Positions 21,423 to 29,367 of a stretch of DNA of 64,000 bases are shown here, piece after piece; the first letter of the stretch is position 1, and each line of letters starts with the position of its first letter. The position numbers and the translations under genes are program-made. Location: contig NZ_JAAMQI010000004.1 of NCBI RefSeq assembly GCF_013523165.1, positions 1 through 64,000 of the forward strand, written 5' to 3'. This DNA comes from Pseudomonas entomophila. GTDB taxonomy: Bacteria; Pseudomonadota; Gammaproteobacteria; Pseudomonadales; Pseudomonadaceae. Below the pieces are notes generated by a model, which had not been told where the DNA came from, did no database searches, and worked only from the letters and a program-made list of their open reading frames with translations.

Positions 21423-22949
21423 TCAGCGGATTTCGGGGTATCGTGGCTCGAACCGCCAGCCAGGGGATGCCCAGCCGGTCTCGTCGTAGTCACCGAGGCA
21501 CTGGTCGACCAGGGAGGTGCATTGGTCCATCACGCCGGCAGTCTCGCAGTGGCGCAGCATGTCCAGGCGAACCTGTTCGTTGTTGCCGGCGTAATTGTTC
21601 TCGTAGAGTTCATGACGACCGGCGAACTCACTGCCCAGCGCGTCCCAGAGCAGCTTGATCAGCTTCATGCGCTCGGAGGCCGTCTGGTTCGTGCCCTGGT
21701 AGTAGTCATCGATCAGCGGGCGGGTCTGGGGGTCGGCCATGTCCAGCCAGCTGGACACCTGCATGATCGGCGAGCCGCCAAGGATCGTGTTGAAGACTGG
21801 TTTGAGCTGGCTCATCATCTGGGTGCCGAAGTAGCGCACGGTGGCTGCGGCCTCAAGCCGTGGAACGACCGAGCCGTCCTGACGGACCTCGGGCGACTGG
21901 CACAGGTTCTCGGTCAGCGTCCAGAGCATGTTGCGCAAGGCCACGATGTCTGCCAGGCGCGTACGCACACCACGGAACTCCGACGAACCGTTGGAGGCCA
22001 GGACCTTGGCCAGCAGGCCGCAGATGAAGTCCATCTTGACGGCCAGGCGAGTCCCGGACTGCAACGGATAGCGGTTCAGGAACCCCGAGGCGGCATAGAA
22101 GCTGCGCGCTCGCTCGACGTCTCGGTAGATCAGGACGTTTTCCCACGGCACCAGCACGCCATCGAAGATCAGGACTGAGTCGTTCTCGTCGAAGCGGCTG
22201 GACAACGGGTTGTCGAACGGGCTCAGGGCAGCGGCTTCATAGGAGCGGCGACACATGATCTTCAGGTTGGGCGCGTTCATCGGCAGGATGAAGCACAAGG
22301 CGAAGTCTTCTTCGGCGCCTGCCCGGTACTGCGTGGCGCTGTTCTGCGCCACGAAGGTGGCATTGGACAAGGCAGCGCTGGTGGCCACCATCTTCACACC
22401 GCGCACGATGATGCCAGCGTCCGTCTCTTTTTCCACGTGCAGGTAGATGTCGCGCATTTCCGCCACGCTGCGAGCCCGCCCAATGGGTGGGTTGACCAGC
22501 ACGTGGTTGAGGAACATCACTTGGCGAGCGCTTTTCCGGTACCACGCCAGGGCGTTGTCGTGAAACGGCGCATACAGGTGCGGATCGGAGCGTAGGGTGG
22601 CGGTAAAGCCGGCCTTGTAGTCCGGTGTACGGCCCATGAACCCATAGGACAGGCGCGACCAGTGGGCAATGGCGTCACGGGCCTTGAGCAGGTCAGCGGA
22701 CGAACGCGACGGCATGAAGTAGCGGTGCGTTCGATAGCCGTCCGGATCGACGTCGGTCATCAGCGTTTGCGTGGCCGGGTCATGCAAGGCGTCGTACAGG
22801 CGCGACAGCGAGTAGGCGCTGTTGCGGAAGGCCGGGTGCTCGCAGACGTTCCTCACCCGCTCACCATAGATATGCACCTCGCGTCCATCGTCGAGGCTGT
22901 CCAGGAACTGGGCCCCTGTCATCATTTCGTTATGCGCACCAGCGTCCAT
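21423..22949 (-). CDS. HpaB/PvcC-like FADH2-dependent monooxygenase
   Basis: The 508-aa product starts MDAGAHNEMMTGAQFLDSLDDGREV and matches the 4-hydroxyphenylacetate 3-monooxygenase oxygenase family: ALHDPATQTLMTDVD, LNHVLVNPPIGR, VHVEKETDAGIIVRG-type segment, FDNPLSSRFDENDSVLIFDGV, GGSPIMQVSSW and YYQGTNQTASERMKLIKLLWD. These acyl-CoA-dehydrogenase-fold enzymes use free FADH2 to ortho-hydroxylate phenols or to oxidise related substrates (PvcC in isonitrile pathways). No HpaC reductase is adjacent; the FMN protein of the operon might supply flavin (inference). AAGGAAG precedes ATG 22949; the longer frame is an artefact of reading through tauE. Confidence 0.92.
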   Translation of the reverse strand: MDAGAHNEMMTGAQFLDSLDDGREVHIYGERVRNVCEHPAFRNSAYSLSRLYDALHDPATQTLMTDVDPDGYRTHRYFMPSRSSADLLKARDAIAHWSRLSYGFMGRTPDYKAGFTATLRSDPHLYAPFHDNALAWYRKSARQVMFLNHVLVNPPIGRARSVAEMRDIYLHVEKETDAGIIVRGVKMVATSAALSNATFVAQNSATQYRAGAEEDFALCFILPMNAPNLKIMCRRSYEAAALSPFDNPLSSRFDENDSVLIFDGVLVPWENVLIYRDVERARSFYAASGFLNRYPLQSGTRLAVKMDFICGLLAKVLASNGSSEFRGVRTRLADIVALRNMLWTLTENLCQSPEVRQDGSVVPRLEAAATVRYFGTQMMSQLKPVFNTILGGSPIMQVSSWLDMADPQTRPLIDDYYQGTNQTASERMKLIKLLWDALGSEFAGRHELYENNYAGNNEQVRLDMLRHCETAGVMDQCTSLVDQCLGDYDETGWASPGWRFEPRYPEIR

Positions 22950-23014
22950 CAGAACTTCCTTGTTGTTGTGGGGAAAGCGGTGGTCCGATGCGGCCTCACG
23001 AGGAGGCCGGCAGG

Positions 23015-23767
23015 TCAAACGTAATAACGTGCGATCAGGGCGATGCCGGAGACGAGCACCACGATGTTGATCACCTTGAGGAATTGTTCTCGCGACATGT
23101 TCAGCGTGATGCGGCGTCCGACGGTGACGCCGATCAACATGCCGGGGGCGAGAAAGAGCGCCAGCCACAGCAGGCTGATGTCGAGGTACACCCCGGCCAG
23201 CGCGAACAGCACCACGCGGGTCAGCGTACTCAGCCCGATGAGCGTGGTCTGGGTGATGCGCATGGCCTCCTTGGAGGGGATTCGGCCGCTGAGGTAGATC
23301 GCGTAGATGAAGCCACCGCTGCCGAACAAGGCGCTGAAGACACCCCCGACCGAGCCGAACGGGTAGGCCGCCGCTGCGCTGAAGTGGCGCTGAGGCTTGA
23401 GCCCGCTCAGCGAATACAGCGCGTAACCGATGACGAAGACGCCCAGGGCCGGAAGCAGGTACTCGGGACGCGTGGCCAGGAGAATGGCCGCCCCGATCAG
23501 GCTGCCGAGGATCATCATCGGGACCAGGCGGCGCAGTTCGCTCCAGTCGGCCTTGCGGCCATCGCGGCTCACGTTGACCATCGCGGCGAACAGGTCCATC
23601 AGCGCCAGGAGCGGAACGATCTTGGCCACCGGCAGAAACAGCGCCAGCACAGGGCTGGCCACCAGGGCAGTCCCGAACCCGGCGATGCCGAAGATCACGT
23701 AGGCACACAGCAGGGTGGCAAACATCAGGGCGTAGGGAGCCCATCCAATGGTCAGCCCATCGATCAT
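23015..23767 (-). CDS. TauE/SafE-family membrane exporter
   Basis: The 250-aa integral membrane protein has about eight hydrophobic helices and the family's duplicated halves (GIAGFGTALVASPVLALFLP near the N-terminus; PFGSVGGVFSALFGSGGFIYAIYLSGR in the middle). The family exports small anions such as sulfite, sulfoacetate or other organic acids. It is the first gene of the eight-gene leftward operon and lies directly downstream of two TTGGATCC operator-like boxes, so it may export the product or a by-product of the pathway. A GTG one codon upstream is an alternative start. Confidence 0.88.
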   Translation of the reverse strand: MIDGLTIGWAPYALMFATLLCAYVIFGIAGFGTALVASPVLALFLPVAKIVPLLALMDLFAAMVNVSRDGRKADWSELRRLVPMMILGSLIGAAILLATRPEYLLPALGVFVIGYALYSLSGLKPQRHFSAAAAYPFGSVGGVFSALFGSGGFIYAIYLSGRIPSKEAMRITQTTLIGLSTLTRVVLFALAGVYLDISLLWLALFLAPGMLIGVTVGRRITLNMSREQFLKVINIVVLVSGIALIARYYV

Positions 23768-23801
23768 CACACGAATCCCTTCTTGTTATGTGGGTAACTC
23801 G

Positions 23802-23815
23802 TTTTGGATCCTAAA
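23802..23815. promoter_or_regulatory. TTGGATCC operator-like box 1 (upstream of tauE-like operon)
   Basis: TTTTGGATCCTAAA is an imperfect palindrome around GGATCC, ~35 nt upstream of the tauE-like start codon. The TTGG...CC core and dyad symmetry resemble FadR-type GntR operators. The regulator is not identified. Confidence 0.55.
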
Positions 23816-23841
23816 TCAGCCTCTGGTCAGGCGCAACACCG

Positions 23842-23853
23842 ATTGGATCCATC
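23842..23853. promoter_or_regulatory. TTGGATCC operator-like box 2 (upstream of tauE-like operon)
   Basis: ATTGGATCCATC contains the perfect 8-bp palindrome TGGATCCA. It lies 40 nt from box 1 centre to centre, about four helical turns, in the same tauE-operon promoter region. Confidence 0.55.
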
Positions 23854-23854
23854 T

Positions 23855-24952
23855 TTAGTCGCACACCGTTGCCGGCCTGCTCGCAGCCTCCGGCAAGACG
23901 GAATGTGTATCGCGCAATTGGCTCACGCGGCTGCGTGTACGTGCCAGATCACCGGCCTCGCAGGCATCCATCATCTGATCGAAAGACCACTCACTGATCA
24001 GAAACAGCGTGGCGCGTCTGTCGTACAGCACGTCGATGACGTTCAGGAAGCGTTGCTGACCGGCGGCACTGGCCACCGACAACCTGGGCACGGCATCGAG
24101 CACCCAGCGCGCGTACCGATCGGCCAGGGCCAGGTAGTCGATGGTCGCCGAATCTGCTTCGCACAGGTCCGCGAACCGGAAGTACACCGTGTCTTTGTCC
24201 AGCTCCAGGCCCTTGAGCACACGGTGATTGACGGTCAATGACGTCGACGTCGGCAGCTCGGCCGGCAAACCGAGGTGTTGCCTTTGTCGTGCGGTTCCGG
24301 GAGACACGAAGGCGCCCTGGTTGAAGGCATCTGCCGAGGCGTCGCTGGAGGCACGATAATCCAGGTCGCCTGCCACGGACTGGACGTCCATGTGCTGTTC
24401 GATCAGGTGGATGGTCGGCAGGAAACGCTCGTGGTACAGCGGGTTCGGTAGCAAGCCCTGGGGCGGATAGTTGGAGGTCACGACCATCACGCAACGGCGG
24501 TTGAGCAACGCCTTGAACAGGCGACTGACCAGCATGGCATCGCCGATGTCATGCAGGTGGAACTCGTCGAAGCACAGCAGGCGACAATCGCCGAGCAGGC
24601 TGTCCAGCGCCGTTTCGATGGCGTTCGGGGTGGCCGCGTGCTCGAACATTCGCTGGTGAAACTCGCGAAAGAACGCATGGAAATGAATGCGGCGCTTTTG
24701 CGGCAAAGGCACGGCCGCAAAGAACGTGTCCAGCACGAAGCTCTTGCCGCGGCCGACCGGGCCCCATAGGTAAAGGCCACGTGGCATCCGATGCCCAAGC
24801 CGCATCAGCAGCGTAGGGTTGAGCAGCTTCTGGGTCAGCACGCCCAGGCGCTGGGCGGCGGCCACCTGGTAGGTATCGAGGGTATAGCCCTTGGCGTGGG
24901 CGGCCTGTTCGATGGCGTCGACCACCTCGTTTCCCACGTTAGCGTGTGTCAT
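23855..24952 (-). CDS. AFG1/ZapE-family ATPase (accessory paralogue)
   Basis: The 365-aa P-loop ATPase has Walker A GPVGRGKS, Walker B LLCFDEFHLHDIGDAM, sensor-like VVTSNYPP and the family's C-terminal region (LTVNHRVLKGLELDK, FRFADLCE, LYDRRATLFLISE). AFG1/ZapE proteins act at the inner membrane: yeast Afg1 with respiratory complexes, E. coli ZapE with the divisome. This copy sits inside an oxidative gene cluster and has its own TTGGATCC box ~60 nt upstream, so it is unlikely to be the housekeeping zapE. A chaperone-like role for the metalloenzymes of the cluster is conceivable but unproven. ATG 24952 is chosen over an upstream start because it gives the usual N-terminus. Confidence 0.88.
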   Translation of the reverse strand: MTHANVGNEVVDAIEQAAHAKGYTLDTYQVAAAQRLGVLTQKLLNPTLLMRLGHRMPRGLYLWGPVGRGKSFVLDTFFAAVPLPQKRRIHFHAFFREFHQRMFEHAATPNAIETALDSLLGDCRLLCFDEFHLHDIGDAMLVSRLFKALLNRRCVMVVTSNYPPQGLLPNPLYHERFLPTIHLIEQHMDVQSVAGDLDYRASSDASADAFNQGAFVSPGTARQRQHLGLPAELPTSTSLTVNHRVLKGLELDKDTVYFRFADLCEADSATIDYLALADRYARWVLDAVPRLSVASAAGQQRFLNVIDVLYDRRATLFLISEWSFDQMMDACEAGDLARTRSRVSQLRDTHSVLPEAASRPATVCD

Positions 24953-25012
24953 CTCAAACCCTACCAAGGAGCGATGCCGGATAGTAGCCATAGTCACTGC
25001 ACTGCGATAGAC

Positions 25013-25024
25013 ATTGGATCCGAA
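25013..25024. promoter_or_regulatory. TTGGATCC operator-like box 3 (upstream of AFG1-like gene)
   Basis: ATTGGATCCGAA lies ~60 nt upstream of the AFG1-like start codon, in the 87-nt gap after the isocitrate-lyase-like gene. It shares the ATTGGATCC core with the other boxes. Confidence 0.5.
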
Positions 25025-25039
25025 CGTGACGGTGCCGTT

Positions 25040-25891
25040 TCAACCTTTTTCCAGGGCCAGGTAGCGCTGAGTGCGCACGATCGCCTCGCGCTCCGCGAAG
25101 CTGGTGAGCTGGTCGGCCATCGCGGCGCTGTCGCCGCTGCGCATGATCTGCGCCAAGGTATGCTGCATGGCATGAATCGCCGCGCGCTGCAGGTCCGACG
25201 GGATGATCACCAGCTGATAACCCAGCGCTGCCAACGTCTCGACCGGTACCATCGGGGTCTTGCCGCCATGGAACATGTTCATCAGTTTCGGACCAGGCAG
25301 ACGGTGGGCGATCGCTTCGATCTGCGCCAGGGTCTCTGGAGCCTCCACGAAAATCATGTCGGCCCCTGCTTCGATGTAAGCTTCCGCTCGGTCCAGTGCA
25401 GCGTCGAAACCTTCGACGGCAATCGCATCGGTGCGGGCGATCAGGACGAAGTCCGGGTCCTGCAGGGCGTGACGTGCAATCCGGATCTTGGTGCACATCT
25501 CGGACGCGGCGATCAGGGTCTTGTCGTCGAGGTGCCCGCAGCGCTTGGGAAAGACTTGATCCTCCAGGTGCAAGGCGGCCACGCCGATACGTTCGAACGC
25601 CCGCACGGTTCGCTCGACATTGGGCCCACCCCCGAAACCGGTATCGGCGTCCGCGATCACGGGCAACGCGGTGGCGTCGACGATCTTCTCGATGCGCTCG
25701 AGCACTTCGCTGAAGCTCAACAAGCCGATGTCCGGCAACGCCGTGGAGCGCGCGATGGCACCGCCGCTGGCATAGACGGCCTGGAATCCGGCCAGCTCGA
25801 CCAGGCGCGAGGACAGGCCATCGTAGGCACCTGGGGCGATCAGGCTGGTGCCGCTGGCGAGGTGTGTGCGCAGTTGTGCGGTAACGGTCAT
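25040..25891 (-). CDS. Isocitrate lyase/PEP mutase superfamily enzyme
   Basis: The 283-aa TIM-barrel protein has the metal-binding Asp pair VIADADTGFGGG (res ~78-89) and the active-site loop KRCGH (C118), a signature of carbon-carbon lyases such as 2-methylisocitrate lyase rather than phosphonate mutases. It probably cleaves a 2-hydroxy- or methyl-substituted di- or tricarboxylate, or decarboxylates oxaloacetate; the exact substrate is unresolved. It is divergent from the LysR gene (103-bp gap), which points to LysR control, and sits upstream of the AFG1-like gene. Confidence 0.88.
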   Translation of the reverse strand: MTVTAQLRTHLASGTSLIAPGAYDGLSSRLVELAGFQAVYASGGAIARSTALPDIGLLSFSEVLERIEKIVDATALPVIADADTGFGGGPNVERTVRAFERIGVAALHLEDQVFPKRCGHLDDKTLIAASEMCTKIRIARHALQDPDFVLIARTDAIAVEGFDAALDRAEAYIEAGADMIFVEAPETLAQIEAIAHRLPGPKLMNMFHGGKTPMVPVETLAALGYQLVIIPSDLQRAAIHAMQHTLAQIMRSGDSAAMADQLTSFAEREAIVRTQRYLALEKG

Positions 25892-25994
25892 GGCGTCCTC
25901 TGCCTCGGGTCATGGGAAGGAGCGAAAAGCTTGGCGGCCCTTGTCGAGGATGTCTAATATTTAAAAAATCCCCAACCAGGATGTTAAACGTTCC
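25892..25994. promoter_or_regulatory. Divergent promoter region (ICL/PEPM-like gene and lysR)
   Basis: This 103-bp AT-rich gap (TAATATTTAAAAAATC at its centre) separates divergent start codons, the usual arrangement for a LysR regulator and its target. No TTGGATCC box is present here. A T-N11-A LysR site is likely but was not pinned down. Confidence 0.45.
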
Positions 25995-26891
25995 ATGGAG
26001 CTACGCCATCTGCGTTACTTCGTCGCCACGGCCCAGGCCCAGAGCTTCACCAAGGCCGCGCAGGCGCTGCACATCGCCCAGCCGCCGCTAGGGCAGCAGA
26101 TACGTGCCCTCGAGCAGGAGGTCGGTACGCCCTTGTTCTTGCGCCAGGGGCGCGGCGTGGTACTGAGCGATGCCGGGGCCGTCTTCCTCACGTCGGCGCT
26201 GGATATTCTGGCGCGCGTCGAGCAGGCGAAAAAAGAGGCGGTGAGGGCCGCCAATGGCGAGCTGGGTACGCTGGTCCTGGGGTTCACCGAGTCGGCCTCG
26301 TTCAACGAGGCCGTCACTCGACTGATCAGCCGCTATCAGCAGACCTATCCCGATGTCGGCCTCACGCTGCTCGAGGATGACAGCGAAGCGCTGATCAGGC
26401 GGCTGAGCCAGGGGGAGCTGGATGCCGCGATCGTGCGCCCCCCGTTCGCCACCACGGGCGAGCTGGCCTTTCAGGTCCTCAGCGAGGAGCCGCTCATGGT
26501 CGTGTTGCCCAGCAGCCATGCCCTCGCTCGGCGCGAGCGCGTATGCCTGGAAGCGCTTCGTCATGAACGCTTCGTGCTCTATGCCCGCCAGTCAGGGTAT
26601 GGATTGAGCGCCGACATCGTGGCCGCATGCCGTGCCCAGGGGTTCAACCCCCTGATCCACCAGCAGGCCCCGCAGGTGTCCTCGGCGGTCAACCTGGTGT
26701 CCGCCGGTCTGGGCGTGGCGATCGTCCCGGCGTCCATGCAGCGCATGCAGCGGCCCGGGCTGGCCTTCCGCACCCTGGCACTGGAGCACCCACGGGCCGT
26801 GCTCGGGCTGGCCACCCGGGCACATCAGCCGCGTACCGTGGTGCAGCGCCTGGTCGCGTGTGCCGAGGGGTTGCGCACAGACAAGGGATAG
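25995..26891 (+). CDS. LysR-family transcriptional regulator
   Basis: The 298-aa protein has an N-terminal winged HTH (MELRHLRYFVATAQAQSF, AAQALHIAQPPLGQQIRALE) followed by a periplasmic-binding-protein-like effector domain (GTLVLGFTESASFNEAVTRLI). The opening resembles the CatR/BenM subgroup, which senses aromatic or dicarboxylic acids. It is divergent from the isocitrate-lyase-like gene and is its probable regulator; whether it also controls the larger operon is unknown. The TTGGATCC boxes do not look like LysR sites. Confidence 0.92.
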   Translation: MELRHLRYFVATAQAQSFTKAAQALHIAQPPLGQQIRALEQEVGTPLFLRQGRGVVLSDAGAVFLTSALDILARVEQAKKEAVRAANGELGTLVLGFTESASFNEAVTRLISRYQQTYPDVGLTLLEDDSEALIRRLSQGELDAAIVRPPFATTGELAFQVLSEEPLMVVLPSSHALARRERVCLEALRHERFVLYARQSGYGLSADIVAACRAQGFNPLIHQQAPQVSSAVNLVSAGLGVAIVPASMQRMQRPGLAFRTLALEHPRAVLGLATRAHQPRTVVQRLVACAEGLRTDKG

Positions 26892-26931
26892 CAGGTAAGC
26901 TAGGCGCCTCTTTTGTAGTGTGACCTGGGCG

Positions 26932-28398
26932 ATGGAATTCAAGGATCTGCGGGACTTCGTGCGACAGCTAGAGCAGCGCGGCGAGCTGAAGCGCATTGCG
27001 GTGCCGGTATCGCCGGTACTGGAAATGACCGAAATCTGCGACCGGACCTTGCGCAAGCAGGGCCCGGCGCTGCTGTTCGAGAACCCTGTCGGTTTCGACA
27101 TGCCGGTGCTCGGCAACCTGTTCGGCACGCCTGGGCGCGTAGCCCTGGGCATGGGCGCCGACTCGGTGAGCGAGCTGCGGGAAATCGGCAAGCTGCTGGC
27201 CTTCCTCAAGGAGCCCGAGCCGCCCAAGGGCCTCAAGGACGCCTGGTCCAAGTTGCCGATCTTCAAGAAGATCATTTCCATGGCGCCCAAGGTGCTCAAG
27301 GACGCGCCGTGCCAGGAGATCGTGGTCGAAGGCGACGACGTCGACCTGAGCACGCTGCCCGTCCAGCACTGCTGGCCAGGCGATGTCGCGCCGCTGATCA
27401 CCTGGGGCCTGACCGTGACCCGCGGCCCCAACAAGGAGCGGCAGAACCTGGGTATCTATCGGCAGCAGGTAATTGCCCGCAACAAGGTCATCATGCGCTG
27501 GTTGAGTCACCGGGGCGGTGCGCTGGACTACCGCGAGTGGTGCGAAAAGCATCCCGGCGAGCCCTTCCCGGTGGCCGTGGCCCTGGGCGCCGACCCGGCG
27601 ACCATTCTGGGTGCGGTAACGCCGGTGCCCGACAGCCTGTCGGAGTACGCCTTCGCAGGCCTGCTGCGTGGCCATCGCACCGAGCTGGTGAAGTGCCGCG
27701 GCAACACCCTGCAGGTGCCGGCCAGTGCGGAAATCGTGCTCGAAGGGGTGATCCATCCTGGCGAAATGGCCGACGAGGGGCCGTACGGCGACCACACCGG
27801 CTACTACAACGAAGTGGACCGCTTCCCGGTGTTCACGGTCGAGCGCATCACCCACCGCATTCGCCCGATCTACCACAGCACCTATACCGGCCGGCCGCCT
27901 GACGAGCCGGCGATTCTCGGTGTGGCCCTGAACGAAGTGTTCGTGCCGATCCTGCAGAAGCAGTTCCCGGAAATCGTCGATTTCTACCTGCCGCCCGAAG
28001 GTTGCTCGTACCGCATGGCGGTGGTGACCATCAAGAAGCAGTACCCTGGCCATGCCAAGCGGGTCATGCTGGGGGTCTGGTCGTTCCTGCGTCAGTTCAT
28101 GTACACCAAGTTCGTCATCGTGACCGACGACGACATCAACGCCCGCGACTGGAACGACGTGATCTGGGCCGTCACCACCCGCATGGATCCCAAGCGTGAT
28201 ACCGTGCTGATCGACAACACGCCCATCGATTACCTCGACTTCGCGTCGCCGGTATCGGGCCTGGGGTCGAAGATGGGCCTGGACGCGACCCACAAGTGGC
28301 CAGGCGAAACCACGCGCGAGTGGGGCAGGGTCATCGTCAAGGATGACGCCGTCACTCGCCGTATCGACGAGCTGTGGGATCAGTTGGGAATCGATTGA
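26932..28398 (+). CDS. ubiD: 4-hydroxy-3-polyprenylbenzoate decarboxylase
   Basis: UbiD decarboxylates the prenylated 4-hydroxybenzoate intermediate of ubiquinone synthesis using prenylated FMN supplied by UbiX. The 488-aa protein has the typical N-terminus ([20 protein letters not shown]), the prFMN/Mn-binding region ([30 protein letters not shown] segment, [11 protein letters not shown]) and the C-terminal dimerisation region. ATG 26932 is used; an alternative start 12 nt upstream gives MTWA, which is not family-like. TGA is followed immediately by the ATG of the reductase gene. Confidence 0.96.
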   Translation: MEFKDLRDFVRQLEQRGELKRIAVPVSPVLEMTEICDRTLRKQGPALLFENPVGFDMPVLGNLFGTPGRVALGMGADSVSELREIGKLLAFLKEPEPPKGLKDAWSKLPIFKKIISMAPKVLKDAPCQEIVVEGDDVDLSTLPVQHCWPGDVAPLITWGLTVTRGPNKERQNLGIYRQQVIARNKVIMRWLSHRGGALDYREWCEKHPGEPFPVAVALGADPATILGAVTPVPDSLSEYAFAGLLRGHRTELVKCRGNTLQVPASAEIVLEGVIHPGEMADEGPYGDHTGYYNEVDRFPVFTVERITHRIRPIYHSTYTGRPPDEPAILGVALNEVFVPILQKQFPEIVDFYLPPEGCSYRMAVVTIKKQYPGHAKRVMLGVWSFLRQFMYTKFVIVTDDDINARDWNDVIWAVTTRMDPKRDTVLIDNTPIDYLDFASPVSGLGSKMGLDATHKWPGETTREWGRVIVKDDAVTRRIDELWDQLGID

Positions 28399-29367
28399 AT
28401 GCAGGTAACCTTGCAGCCGTCCGGCGCAGTGCTGGCGGTGGAACCGGGAGAACGGATTCTGGAGGCCGCGCGGCGCCTGGGCTATGACTGCCCGCAGAGC
28501 TGCCGCAATGGTAATTGTCACGTCTGCGCGGCCTTGTTGGTCGAAGGCCGCGTCCGACAGGAGGGCGAGGTGCGTGATCATGGCGAGCTATACACCTGCA
28601 TCGCCGAGCCCCTGGAGGACTGCATACTGCTGTGGGACGGCGTGCTGGCGCTGGGCGAGCTGCCGGTACGCACGCTGGCCTGTACCTTGAGCGAGTGTCG
28701 CGACATCGGCGGCGACGTCTGGCGTGTTCGCCTGCTCGCCCCGGCCGGCAAGCCACCGCGCTACCACGCGGGCCAGTACCTGATGATCGAGCGCGAGGGC
28801 GCGAGCAAGGCTGCCTTCTCGCTGGCCTCGGCACCGCACTGCGGGCGTGAGCTGGAGCTTCACGTGCTGGCGCGCGAAGACAGCACGCGCCAACTGATCG
28901 CCCAGTTGCAGCGCGACCGGATGGCACGCATCGAGATGCCTTTCGGCGACACTCACCTGGCCGAACTGCCTGACGGGCCGCTGGTGCTGATCGCCGCCGG
29001 TACCGGCATGGCCCAGATGCACAGCCTGATCGAGCACTGCCGCGCCAGGGGGTTCGAACACCCCGTGCACCTGTACTGGGGCGTACGCCGCCCGGACGAT
29101 TTCTATACCCTCGAGCACTGGGCCGAATGGGAAAGCCTGCCCAACCTGCACCTGCACAAAGTCGTCAGTGACCTGTGTGGCTGGGAAGGGCGCTGCGGCA
29201 TGTTGCATGAAGCCGTATGCGAAGACATCGCCGACCTCAACCAGGTCCACGTCTACGCCAGCGGCTCGCCCAACATGGTCTACGCCACCCTCGATGCACT
29301 GGTCGAAGCCGGGATGGATGCGCACCGCATGCGGGCGGACGTGTTTGCATACGCACCGCGGGGTTGA
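28399..29367 (+). CDS. Ferredoxin-NAD(P)H flavin reductase-like protein (CDP-6-deoxyglucoseen reductase type)
   Basis: The 322-aa protein has an N-terminal plant-type [2Fe-2S] ferredoxin domain, with Cys ligands in CPQSCRNGNCHVC (res ~33-45) and a fourth Cys in YTCIAEP. A FAD-binding barrel (RYHAGQYLMIE, AAFSLASAP) and an NAD-binding domain (LVLIAAGTGMAQMHSLI) follow. Pseudomonas genomes keep this gene next to ubiD; it is thought to be a Fre-like electron donor, and its role in ubiquinone synthesis is inferred only from linkage. The start codon directly abuts the ubiD stop (TGAATG). Confidence 0.9.
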   Translation: MQVTLQPSGAVLAVEPGERILEAARRLGYDCPQSCRNGNCHVCAALLVEGRVRQEGEVRDHGELYTCIAEPLEDCILLWDGVLALGELPVRTLACTLSECRDIGGDVWRVRLLAPAGKPPRYHAGQYLMIEREGASKAAFSLASAPHCGRELELHVLAREDSTRQLIAQLQRDRMARIEMPFGDTHLAELPDGPLVLIAAGTGMAQMHSLIEHCRARGFEHPVHLYWGVRRPDDFYTLEHWAEWESLPNLHLHKVVSDLCGWEGRCGMLHEAVCEDIADLNQVHVYASGSPNMVYATLDALVEAGMDAHRMRADVFAYAPRG

